Source: a virus. From it: a DNA stretch of 64,000 bases. Position numbers and translations under genes: made by a program. The stretch spans positions 1 to 64,000 of the IMG/VR virus record IMGVR_UViG_3300022927_000015; one strand, given 5' to 3'. Of the stretch, positions 9,319 to 16,943 are shown piece by piece; the stretch's first letter is position 1, and each line of letters starts with the position of its first letter. The notes below the pieces were generated by a model. It worked only from the letters and a program-made list of their open reading frames with translations, searched no databases and was not told where the DNA came from.

Positions 9319-10716
9319 TTATCCCATTGAAGATTGTAACGCCCCAACCATAGCACCGTAATCTCCGCTATACTTAGATTTTAAACCGTCAATAACTTCT
9401 TTTGCTTTGGCTTCATCAAAATCATCGCCGTGAGCATTTTTTAGAATTTCAGTTGCATATTCTTCAAATTCCTTATCAGACTTAATTTCTTTTTCTGATA
9501 CTTTAGCTTCTTCAACAGTTTCCTCTTCTTCAGCTTCTACTTCTTCTTCTTCCTTTACAACAACAGTACCTTGTACATCGGCTTCATCTTTTGCAGTTTC
9601 TGGTGCAGTGGTAATGTTTTGGTCTTTAGTAACCAATTCTTCACCCTTTGAATCAGGCTCTTCTTCAGGCTTACCCATATCCATAATATCACCTGCAATA
9701 CCTGCGGCTGATTCAGGACCGTCACCTTTTGCAACCTTAATCACAATGCCGTTTTGATCAGCCGTTTCATCTTTTAATTCAGGACCGTTATCAACTTCTT
9801 CAGTAACCTCATCTTCATCAGATTCTTCTACCTCTTCGTCTTCTTTAGAACCGTATGCTTCATTAACAAATTTAGAGAAAGACATAATTCTTGATTCGTC
9901 TTTCTTGTGATGCATATCCTCATCCTCTAATTCGTCTTCTTCTTCCTTATCATCAGCAGCATCTTTTTTCAAATCTTCTATATGAGCATAGTCATCTTTT
10001 GCTGCGTCTTTATCATGTTCAATTTCTTCTTCTTCATCTTCTTCAGCTAACGGATCAGCAGAAGCAGCAATAGGAGCAGCGTAATCTTCTGGCTCCTCAT
10101 CATCATCATGATACTTAACATTCTTATTAACAGTAACTTCCTTTTCTTTAATGAAATCTTCAAATGCCATTATTCTACGAGTAGCAGCAGGAGTATCTTC
10201 TTCCTCTTCTACATCAATACCTGATTCTTCGTCATCACCTTCAGCAGGTACTTCATCAGTAACAGGTTGATCATCAGTAACATTTTCACCGGCTTCATCT
10301 TCAACGTCTTTAGGTTCTCCTATTGCATTTACTTCATCCTCGATGTCTTCAGCAGTATCTTCTTCAACTTCATCCTCTTCGGCAACTTCGCCGGTTCCAC
10401 CTACTTCTTTATCTTCTTCTTTTTCGCCTTCTTCGCCTTCTAATGATTTAGGTTCGCCTTTGGCTTTGCTTTCATCTTCAATATCCTCTGCTCTATCTTC
10501 TTCAATTTCATCTTCAGATATATCTTGCTTTGGAGTAAAGTCTTTTAGTAATGCTTCTAATTTAGACAAAAGATTCTTTTCTTTCTTTAATTCTTCGACA
10601 CTTTCGTAACCCATCTTTTTAACAAGATCCATTACGGCGTCTTGATTGACTTTAGCAGATTCATTAAGCGAATCAGTTGCCGTAGCAATCGTTGAAAACT
10701 TTTTGATTGGTTTCAT
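9319..10716 (-). CDS. Hyperacidic protein with repeated capsid-targeting-like motifs, 465 aa
   Basis: The sequence is dominated by Glu and Asp (long runs such as EEDEVEEDTAEDIEDE) with near-repeats of AEDIEDE-x-(K/N)-A-x-GEPK. Three segments break the acidity: the N-terminus (MKPIKKFSTIATATDSLNE), RIMAFEDFIKEKE encoded at 10144-10176, and RIMSFSKFVNEA encoded at 9855-9890. The last two share the form RIM-A/S-F-x-x-F-I/V-x-E. A folded C-terminal segment of about 60 residues (VSEKEIKSDKEFEEYATEILKNA...) ends the protein. Acidic composition and probable Glu-x cleavage sites suggest a prohead core/scaffold or internal polyprotein; this is inference. A promoter motif lies 28 bp upstream. Confidence 0.55.
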   Translation of the reverse strand: MKPIKKFSTIATATDSLNESAKVNQDAVMDLVKKMGYESVEELKKEKNLLSKLEALLKDFTPKQDISEDEIEEDRAEDIEDESKAKGEPKSLEGEEGEKEEDKEVGGTGEVAEEDEVEEDTAEDIEDEVNAIGEPKDVEDEAGENVTDDQPVTDEVPAEGDDEESGIDVEEEEDTPAATRRIMAFEDFIKEKEVTVNKNVKYHDDDEEPEDYAAPIAASADPLAEEDEEEEIEHDKDAAKDDYAHIEDLKKDAADDKEEEDELEDEDMHHKKDESRIMSFSKFVNEAYGSKEDEEVEESDEDEVTEEVDNGPELKDETADQNGIVIKVAKGDGPESAAGIAGDIMDMGKPEEEPDSKGEELVTKDQNITTAPETAKDEADVQGTVVVKEEEEVEAEEEETVEEAKVSEKEIKSDKEFEEYATEILKNAHGDDFDEAKAKEVIDGLKSKYSGDYGAMVGALQSSMG

Positions 10717-10744
10717 GTTAATTTATCTTTTTTTGATTCTTTTT

Positions 10745-10753
10745 TTATATATC
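10745..10753 (-). promoter_or_regulatory. Late-type promoter motif (GATATATAA variant)
   Basis: The minus strand reads GGATATATAAAAAAAG, 28 bp before the ATG of the hyperacidic protein. The first base differs from the common AATATATAA form. Confidence 0.45.
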
Positions 10754-10780
10754 CATGTCCCATGTGAAAGATATTCTATA

Positions 10781-12283
10781 TTAGAATCTAACATTCTGAA
10801 CTTCAAATGGGAATTTTTCTTCTTTATATATTTTTCGGCGTTCCATACCATGACGATAAATGTAATTCATCCAATCATGGTCATCAGCTTTATATCTAAA
10901 GTCATCAATAAAATCATAAATCTTAACAGTATCTTTAGATGCATGCTTTCTTAATCCACGACCAATTGACTGTCTGATAATGACTTCAGATTTAAATGAC
11001 TCGGTAAAAAATATGTTATGTATGTTTTTAATAGAAATACCTGTAGAGAATGTTCCGTATGAAGCTACAATAATAACATCATCATTCTTTTCCATTCTGC
11101 TTTTAAACTCTTCTCTAAAATCAGACTTTACTGAACCATCTACATAATAGACCTTTTTATCGGTTATAGTTCTAAGCTTTTGATATATCTTTTCACCGTA
11201 TGCTATTTTATGGAATAGCACTAATGAGTTGGATGTTGACTTTTTAATTACTTGGCAAATAAAGTCTAATCTTTTTTCACTTTCATTAATAAAGTTCTGT
11301 TCTAGACTAAACAGTTTTTGTCTATCATAAGGGTTTTTAGATAGAGATGAAAATGCTTCCTTTTGCGCATCGGTTGCATATTCCATGTGGATTTGTAGTA
11401 CTTTACATTTTGCAATATAACCTTCATCTTGTAAATGAGCGGCTTTTACTTGAGTAACTAAAGGGCCCATTGCTGACATTAAACTTAGCCTATTAACAGT
11501 TCCTCTTTTAGGAATAGTTCCACTAAGACCAAATCTATAATCACAATGCCAGCACATATCCATAATCTTTTGGATTGAATTTGCTTTGGCTTTATGAGTC
11601 TCATCTACAAAGACCGCATCAAATTGGCTAAAGTATTCTTCATCCTTTTTGGTCAATGACTGATATGTACCAATTACAACATTAGAACTTTTTCGTATCT
11701 TAACGCCTGCGTATATCTGTTGAATCTTAATAGGTACCCTACCTTTATTGTATTCTTCAAAATCACCAGTTGCCTGTACAACCAAACTAACATTAGGCAC
11801 AATCATTAAGATTTTCTTTTTACCTAACTGTTCCATCATGTAAGCAACAACCATAAAAGAGATAAGGGTTTTACCTGCAGATGTAGCTAATTCAGCAAGG
11901 CATCTTCTATACTTAAGAATTTTTAACGCGGCATCAATTTGATAGTCTCGTGGTTTAATATCAGAGTTCTTAAAAAAGTCATCAACCCATTCCCTAAAGA
12001 CATCCTCAGTAATAGAAGTATCAAAGATATCAGTTATTCCATTTAAGGTAAACTGGTAATCATATTCTTTACAAATATCAATAACTTCTTTCCATAAACC
12101 TGCAGGAATTTTATTTCTTTTTATGAATGAGATATTTCCATCCCAAACTTTCTTTTTGACTAATGGGTGGAATCTCCATCCTTCAATCTTCTTTGTAAGA
12201 CTAGATTTTAACTGCTCATATTCCATCTCGGTACATGAGTCAATTACTAAAAACTTTTTATTTTCTGATAACGAAAGTTCCAT
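10781..12283 (-). CDS. uvsW: UvsW-like superfamily 2 DNA helicase, 500 aa
   Basis: T4 UvsW is an SF2 helicase that unwinds branched recombination intermediates and R-loops and switches T4 from origin-dependent to recombination-dependent replication. The motifs are complete: Walker A ATSAGKT at 133-139, DETH (motif II) at 227-230, SGT (motif III) at 254-256, and motif VI QSIGRGLRKH in the C-terminal lobe. About 110 N-terminal residues precede the helicase core, as in UvsW, and the length (500 aa) is close to T4 UvsW. The start codon abuts the uvsY-like stop (one-base overlap), reproducing the T4 uvsY/uvsW adjacency. Confidence 0.92.
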   Translation of the reverse strand: MELSLSENKKFLVIDSCTEMEYEQLKSSLTKKIEGWRFHPLVKKKVWDGNISFIKRNKIPAGLWKEVIDICKEYDYQFTLNGITDIFDTSITEDVFREWVDDFFKNSDIKPRDYQIDAALKILKYRRCLAELATSAGKTLISFMVVAYMMEQLGKKKILMIVPNVSLVVQATGDFEEYNKGRVPIKIQQIYAGVKIRKSSNVVIGTYQSLTKKDEEYFSQFDAVFVDETHKAKANSIQKIMDMCWHCDYRFGLSGTIPKRGTVNRLSLMSAMGPLVTQVKAAHLQDEGYIAKCKVLQIHMEYATDAQKEAFSSLSKNPYDRQKLFSLEQNFINESEKRLDFICQVIKKSTSNSLVLFHKIAYGEKIYQKLRTITDKKVYYVDGSVKSDFREEFKSRMEKNDDVIIVASYGTFSTGISIKNIHNIFFTESFKSEVIIRQSIGRGLRKHASKDTVKIYDFIDDFRYKADDHDWMNYIYRHGMERRKIYKEEKFPFEVQNVRF

Positions 12284-12732
12284 TAAAATTCTTTATCATC
12301 TAAGCTAATACGATTCCTAATAGCAAAGGCCATATTATCCAGCGTTTTGATACATTCATAGTAATAATCAATATGAGATTGTAACATGTCTATTTGGGTC
12401 CTAAGCGAGGCTAAGTCTGCTTTAATGAATTGATTTTTTTCACCGTTGGTTAGCTTAATATCATAGTTAACAGAATATTCTCTATACTGTGATTTGTAAT
12501 ACTTATCCCAAGTAGCGTTTCTTTTATATATTGTTGTCTTAAAATCAGTAACCTTATCTAAGAGTATCTGTCTATAAGATAGCATTCTTACTTGGCATTC
12601 TGATAATTCGTTCATGTTTTTAAGCTTACTTACAAGATCTTTGATCTTTTCTTTCCAATCTTCACGATCTTTAGTTAGTCTTTGTTCTAACTGTTCGTTA
12701 GCTTCTTTAATTTGTGTATCGTCAAATGCCAT
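12283..12732 (-). CDS. uvsY: UvsY-like recombination mediator, 149 aa
   Basis: UvsY loads the UvsX recombinase onto gp32-coated single strands. The protein matches T4 UvsY in size (137 aa) and in layout: a helical N-terminal half with a basic segment and a C-terminal helix pair (ADLASLRTQIDMLQSHIDYY then IKTLDNMAFAIRNRI) that aligns by eye with the UvsY end (KVDTSLQYWGILLDF...LDAIKSRGFAIKHI). Its position directly before uvsW and after a primase and an SSB supports the call. Identity is low, so the call leans on both pattern and synteny. Confidence 0.7.
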   Translation of the reverse strand: MAFDDTQIKEANEQLEQRLTKDREDWKEKIKDLVSKLKNMNELSECQVRMLSYRQILLDKVTDFKTTIYKRNATWDKYYKSQYREYSVNYDIKLTNGEKNQFIKADLASLRTQIDMLQSHIDYYYECIKTLDNMAFAIRNRISLDDKEF

Positions 12733-12947
12733 TAAAATATACCTTTATCGTTGTTAGTCTTTTTATAATTCTTAATCTTAGGTTGAAACTTTTTCTTAGG
12801 CTCAGGTAATGTAAAGCTAGTATCAAATGAATCTACTTTCATCTTACCAAATTTAGTAAAGAGTTTAAGTTTCTTTTTTGAAGTTTCAAAGTCTTTGTAA
12901 AAATCATCAAATTGTTCAGTCACAAATTCATTATAATTTTTTATCAT
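12732..12947 (-). CDS. Small Lys-rich protein with capsid-targeting-like N-terminus, 71 aa
   Basis: The N-terminus MIKNYNEFVTE matches the capsid-targeting form, with a probable cut after Glu11. The remaining 60 residues are basic (for example SKKKLKLF, PKKKFQPKIKNYKK) with no acidic tail, which fits a DNA-binding internal head protein. It overlaps the primase stop by 4 bp (ATGA) and the uvsY-like start by 1 bp, so it is co-translated with replication genes. No family is recognised. Confidence 0.6.
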   Translation of the reverse strand: MIKNYNEFVTEQFDDFYKDFETSKKKLKLFTKFGKMKVDSFDTSFTLPEPKKKFQPKIKNYKKTNNDKGIF

Positions 12948-14020
12948 ACGAAAATTAAATCTAAATGATTATTTGTAAAATATTTATCCAACTGACTTAG
13001 ACACCCAGTTCTATGTTTGTATTCATACATAACCAGATCGTTTAAGTCTTTAACCTTTTTTGATGGTATTCTAAAATCCTTTAAAAACTTATCCCACATA
13101 AAGACAGTATTACCTGACTTTAGTTTTTCAATCATTCTTGTCTTTCCTTCTATATCATTATCAAAGAAATACCTAACTGTTGGAATATCATTAAAATCCA
13201 GTATTTGCTTTTTTACACCGGTTAAACCGATTGTGTTTGTCATAAACATAGCATCTATAGGACCTTCAAATACAGTAAAGTCTCTACTCATATCTGCAGT
13301 AAGAATTCCAAAGATCATAGATATCTTATTTAGAGAATCCATTTCTTCTTCAGATACATTAAGTGGTTTTTTAAGCCTATCATAAATCCTTTCAATATTC
13401 CAGGTTTTATATTTAGGACCACCACCCTCTCCTGATAAATCCCTAGTCTGAAAACCTATAATCTTATTATCAGAAGTTAAGTTAAAAACATACAGCTCCT
13501 TTCGTCTAGGATCATACCCAAAGTATTCTGTTTTATGATGAAGTAATCTACTCTTAAGATAAGGATATGCTCTGTAGGTAAGAGAGTTAATTGGATAGAC
13601 ATTAAAGCCTAATGCAATTTCATCAAATGTTAATGAGAGATCTTTAATTTTTTCAAAGAGATGAAATTCTAAAGTTTCACCTAATGAGAAGCTTTTTCGG
13701 TTTTCTTTAATGAAGTTTAAAACATCAATACGGTCTTCTCCTTCAAAATTTAAATTATGATCCTTTAGAAAAACATCTAAACTTACATGAGCTGAGCAGT
13801 TGTAACAGTGAATGTATAAATCATTCCAATAAAGGTTACCTCTTTTCTTTCTTTCATTATCAGTAGAATCACCACAGTAAGGGCATGCAAAATTTAAACG
13901 TTCTCTTCCCTCTAAGACTCTTCTTTTTTCAGGATGAGAATGGGTTTGATGAAGAACTCGGACTACCTTATCGATAATCCGAGCCTTCATCTCAGAAGAT
14001 ATTACTCCTTCTGTTCCCAT
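12944..14020 (-). CDS. gp61: DNA primase, T4 gp61-like, 358 aa
   Basis: The N-terminal zinc-binding region has CPYCGDST (about residue 47) and HCYNCSAH (about residue 73), as in DnaG/gp61 primases. The catalytic TOPRIM-like part shows FEGPIDAMF (the conserved Glu) and, further on, FFDNDIEGK (the D-x-D motif). Primases make RNA primers for lagging-strand synthesis together with a replicative helicase, which is not encoded in this window. The length is close to T4 gp61. It is separated from the SSB stop by 4 bp and overlaps the next gene by 4 bp. Start chosen at the first ATG; Met11 is an alternative. Confidence 0.88.
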   Translation of the reverse strand: MGTEGVISSEMKARIIDKVVRVLHQTHSHPEKRRVLEGRERLNFACPYCGDSTDNERKKRGNLYWNDLYIHCYNCSAHVSLDVFLKDHNLNFEGEDRIDVLNFIKENRKSFSLGETLEFHLFEKIKDLSLTFDEIALGFNVYPINSLTYRAYPYLKSRLLHHKTEYFGYDPRRKELYVFNLTSDNKIIGFQTRDLSGEGGGPKYKTWNIERIYDRLKKPLNVSEEEMDSLNKISMIFGILTADMSRDFTVFEGPIDAMFMTNTIGLTGVKKQILDFNDIPTVRYFFDNDIEGKTRMIEKLKSGNTVFMWDKFLKDFRIPSKKVKDLNDLVMYEYKHRTGCLSQLDKYFTNNHLDLIFV

Positions 14021-14024
14021 AGGA

Positions 14025-14924
14025 TTAAAGATCTAATCCGTTAATGAAATCATCAAAGTCATCTCCACCTGAAGAGCTTTCGGTAGATGAAGCAGTTTCG
14101 GTTACAGCTTCAGCAGCCTTTTCAGCCTTCTTAGGTTCAGGTGCAGCTTGTGGTTTGGTAACAGTTTCAATAGCCTCACCTGGATTACTGAACTGAGAAA
14201 GAACGTTCATAACTTTAGTTCTCTGTTCATCATTCCATGGTCGGTAATCGAAGTTAGCCAATTCAGGTGCATCCTTAACATAATCCAAAATTGCAGTTCT
14301 CCCTGCGTCATCAGCGGTTACAGATTCTCCGTTGATTGTCATAGCAGAACGAGAGCCTTGGAATTTACATGAATCGTAGTTAGGATAACCACCTTTCTTA
14401 GAAATAATCAATTCAAAGTTCTTACCTTCGAATGGATCAAACACTTGTGTAGGTTCATCAAACTGTGGGTTAAGTTCCTCATCAATTTTAGCTTTAATTT
14501 TGTAGCCAAATTTCATTACTTTAATTTGACCTTCAAGCTCCTTGTTTTGTGGATCTTTAACAATTTGTACCAGTGCGTAAAATACTTCTCTACGCTTAAG
14601 TCCCTCTGACATCTTTTTATCTACAGCCGATTCAGAGTTTCTAAGTTTGAAGAACATATCCTGTACCGGACATTTGTCTCCAACGGTAGATGGTGAATCT
14701 GCGTAGAATCCGTTGCCATCTCGGTCTTCTAACCAATAGACATACTTACGAACGAAAGGTTTGCGTGGATTTTTTACGTTAGGTAGAAACCTAATTAATG
14801 AACGGTAGGTACCGTCTTGTCCCTGATCGGGTTTTGGTGAATACAGATCGCTACTTGGTGCGGGTCTGTCTCCAGTGTCAAGGTCATTGACGCTTACACT
14901 GAAAATGTCGAATTCATTTGCCAT
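14025..14924 (-). CDS. gp32: Single-stranded DNA-binding protein, T4 gp32-like, 299 aa
   Basis: The order of segments follows T4 gp32: SLIRFLPN corresponds to the gp32 VIRFLPS strand, then GDKCPVQD, KDPQN-x-ELEGQIKVMKFGYKI (gp32 [22 protein letters not shown]), VFDPFEGKNFELIISK, and a low-complexity Ala/Ser/Glu linker ending in an acidic tail (GGDDFDDFINGLDL) that in T4 recruits partner proteins. The length (299) is nearly the same as T4 gp32 (301). Three of the four T4 zinc ligands appear to be replaced: only the first Cys of CPVC is kept (CPVQ). It has its own promoter and a 146-nt leader. Confidence 0.9.
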   Translation of the reverse strand: MANEFDIFSVSVNDLDTGDRPAPSSDLYSPKPDQGQDGTYRSLIRFLPNVKNPRKPFVRKYVYWLEDRDGNGFYADSPSTVGDKCPVQDMFFKLRNSESAVDKKMSEGLKRREVFYALVQIVKDPQNKELEGQIKVMKFGYKIKAKIDEELNPQFDEPTQVFDPFEGKNFELIISKKGGYPNYDSCKFQGSRSAMTINGESVTADDAGRTAILDYVKDAPELANFDYRPWNDEQRTKVMNVLSQFSNPGEAIETVTKPQAAPEPKKAEKAAEAVTETASSTESSSGGDDFDDFINGLDL

Positions 14925-15070
14925 TTTAATTGCCTTTTTTTAAGTTTTACTTTTTGTTAATTTAAAAGCCATAACTTAGCATTGCCTATTTGCGTGCCCG
15001 GGAATTGCCAATATACTTTGCCTTGTTAGTGCCAGTTTAAAAGTCCCTGAATAATCAGTTCCTTTGTTAT
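14925..15070 (-). promoter_or_regulatory. Long 5' leader of the gp32-like gene with repeated GGCAA
   Basis: The transcript from the promoter at 15071-15079 would carry about 140 nt before the ATG, far longer than other leaders here. On the coding strand GGCAA occurs at 15018-15022, 15005-15009, 14982-14986 and 14930-14934, the last close to the ATG, and again over codons 1-3. A small CTGA-TTAT-TCAG hairpin is near the 5' end. T4 gene 32 is autoregulated through binding of gp32 to its mRNA leader, so a similar operator is a reasonable hypothesis. Confidence 0.5.
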
Positions 15071-15079
15071 TTATATATT
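15071..15079 (-). promoter_or_regulatory. Promoter motif AATATATAA upstream of gp32-like gene
   Basis: The minus strand reads ATGAATATATAAATAAC, in the 190-bp gap between the SSB gene and the gene at 15117-15875. It is 146 bp from the ATG. Confidence 0.5.
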
Positions 15080-15116
15080 CATATCTATACTTAGTTTCAC
15101 ACTAACAAGAAAAAAA

Positions 15117-15875
15117 TTAAAAATGCCAAATCCCATCACCGTCTCCTTTAAACGCTAATATTTTCCAATCTAAATCAGTTGATACTATCTCATTTTTCCA
15201 GAGCCAGTATCTAATGATCCTTTCATTACTTTTAGAAGTATTCTGTGTGTTATCTTTAATGTATTCCCAAAACTCTATAAAATCATTAAGTCTATTAATA
15301 CCAAAAGAAAAACAAAAACTCGCAGTCCAATTCATTTCATATTCTGTCTGACCAGGCAACATCATATCAGGATAAGCTAGTATTGTATCATATGGATTAT
15401 CATAATCCCATATTCTCTTAAAGTAAACTCCATCTTTATCATTTAAACCACTACCACAATTATCGCTTAAGTTATATCTACCTGATAGTTTTGTCACAAA
15501 GTCGTATTCCTTTAGTTTATGGCTATAATGATTTAAGAATGTAGAATATAAGACAGCTTCGCAGTGTGATTTATTATGATGTGTATTTATAACCTTGGCG
15601 GCATCTTTATTTAAGTTTTCAATTCTTATACATTCTAAATCTTTATATCCCCAGATATTTATTATAAAAGACAAATGAAGATCAGCAGAAGATTCTTTTA
15701 ATGATCCATCTACTAAATAAACCTTTGCATTTGGATACAGTAAGTAAACTGAATTTATTGCTAATAAAGTCTCTACCATTCTTTCTTTATCAGTTTGAGT
15801 ACTCCTGGTATCCATGTAATCAAATCTCCCTTTACTAGGTGAGACTACAGATCCTATTATAAATACATGTTTCAT
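15117..15875 (-). CDS. Putative GT-A-like glycosyltransferase, 252 aa
   Basis: No clear family match. The N-terminal strand MKHVFIIGSVV, the segment YPNAKVYLVDGS and the central YDFVTKLSGRYNLS (a K-(L/I)-x-G-R-Y motif seen in several GT-A-like capsule/LPS transferases) suggest a nucleotide-sugar glycosyltransferase. The C-terminal part is aromatic-rich (FWEYI, IRYWLW). It overlaps the upstream co-chaperonin-like gene by 4 bp (ATGA). It could modify phage DNA, virion proteins or host surface glycans; the sequence does not say which. Confidence 0.4.
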   Translation of the reverse strand: MKHVFIIGSVVSPSKGRFDYMDTRSTQTDKERMVETLLAINSVYLLYPNAKVYLVDGSLKESSADLHLSFIINIWGYKDLECIRIENLNKDAAKVINTHHNKSHCEAVLYSTFLNHYSHKLKEYDFVTKLSGRYNLSDNCGSGLNDKDGVYFKRIWDYDNPYDTILAYPDMMLPGQTEYEMNWTASFCFSFGINRLNDFIEFWEYIKDNTQNTSKSNERIIRYWLWKNEIVSTDLDWKILAFKGDGDGIWHF

Positions 15876-16144
15876 GAATCAAGAATAATTGCAGTTATAT
15901 CATTCTCACGGATACTGAAAATCTTTTCTCCATTAAACTCAAATTCAGTTCCTGCCATGTCATGAAAGAATACTTTAACACCTACTTTAAAATCACTATC
16001 CTTAACCTCATCGCCTACTGAAATGATTGTACCTGAATACGGTGGAGCATACTGCCCTTCGGTTTTTGGCATGTATATACTTCCGATTTTTTCAGGTTGT
16101 TCATCTTTTTTAAGAAATATTCTATTTTTTATTGCCTTTACCAT
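15872..16144 (-). CDS. GroES/gp31-like co-chaperonin, 90 aa
   Basis: The whole protein follows the Cpn10 fold order: KNRIFLKKDE, a mobile-loop region (EKIGSIYMPKTEGQYAP), YSGTIISVGDEV, FKVGVKVFFHDM and ENDITAIIL (compare GroES SESDILAIVE). T4 gp31 replaces GroES so that GroEL can fold the major capsid protein gp23. No GroEL is present in this window, so it presumably acts with the host chaperonin. The length (90) matches GroES rather than the longer gp31 (111). Confidence 0.82.
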   Translation of the reverse strand: MVKAIKNRIFLKKDEQPEKIGSIYMPKTEGQYAPPYSGTIISVGDEVKDSDFKVGVKVFFHDMAGTEFEFNGEKIFSIRENDITAIILDS

Positions 16145-16273
16145 GATTTTCTGAAACTAAGTTCTAAACTCTATATATAAAATTTAACTGATTGATTGAA
16201 AGAAAAGTATCTATTTACTAGCATTTAAGTATTATGTGGTTTTAGGATTGTGGATTGTAAGTATACTGTGATC

Positions 16274-16933
16274 TCATCCTTTTTCTTTATTTGCATTTAA
16301 AATAAAATACGCATCTATTAAATCATCCAAAGGCTTGGGGATCTTTTCTGAAAAGTCTTTACCTTGAGTCCACTTCCACAATTCAGTTTTTCTCAGGTTC
16401 TTATCATTAAGTACATCATCTTGAAATGCCTTAGCCATATAGTGCTTGTTTGCATTACCTTTACCTGCTAGCTTTTTAATATGAGAAGGTTGGTAAATTG
16501 ATATCTTATTGACACCCCATGCATTAACTAGCCTATTTCTTAAGAATGTGTTATACTGTACAATGTCAATAAATGAATTACCTTTAGAACCGTAAGAGAA
16601 CCCTTCAAGAGAAACTTTATGTGAGTCTGTTCCAAAGAGTGTTATTAAGATATTTCCAATAAGATCGGCTATAGATTGACCGTCTGTCATTTTCTCTCGT
16701 TCTCTAAGTAAAAAATCCTTACTTGCTACATGCCTATAATAAGGAAAGCCTATTATGGTTTTACTGTCCATCAATTCTTTATGAACTGAAAATGCTTTAG
16801 GTATTTTACGGCCTTCTTCATCCCAGATACGATTACCGTAATTAAAGAAAGTTATAAACTTATATTCACCTTGATGGTTCTGTACACAAACACCTGGGCT
16901 ATTGAGAGAAAAATCAATTCCTGTATAAATCAC
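16274..16933 (-). CDS. RuvC-like Holliday junction resolvase, 219 aa
   Basis: The RNase H-like fold is indicated by Asp7 in TGIDFSLNSPG, Glu110 in KVSLEGFSYGSKG, a HIKKLAGKGNANKHYM segment (compare RuvC VKK-x-x-x-G-x-G-x-A-x-K) and a C-terminal acidic cluster PLDDLIDAYF (Asp203, Asp204, Asp207). RuvC enzymes cleave four-way junctions; in T4 this debranching job is done by the unrelated endonuclease VII (gp49). The start is GTG at 16931-16933, since no ATG is available before the conserved Asp. It lies 10 bp downstream of the CTS-type gene and upstream of a 129-bp gap. Confidence 0.8.
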   Translation of the reverse strand: MIYTGIDFSLNSPGVCVQNHQGEYKFITFFNYGNRIWDEEGRKIPKAFSVHKELMDSKTIIGFPYYRHVASKDFLLREREKMTDGQSIADLIGNILITLFGTDSHKVSLEGFSYGSKGNSFIDIVQYNTFLRNRLVNAWGVNKISIYQPSHIKKLAGKGNANKHYMAKAFQDDVLNDKNLRKTELWKWTQGKDFSEKIPKPLDDLIDAYFILNANKEKG

Positions 16934-16943
16934 TTAGATAAGA

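Noticed and set aside
10824-10832. TTATATATT inside uvsW, also near 12523 and 24079
   Set aside because: These copies lie within coding regions and not close to a downstream gene start, so they were not called promoters.
10646-10954. Plus-strand open frames opposite the helicase and acidic-protein genes
   Set aside because: They are shadows of strong minus-strand genes with clear motifs, without ribosome sites or domains.
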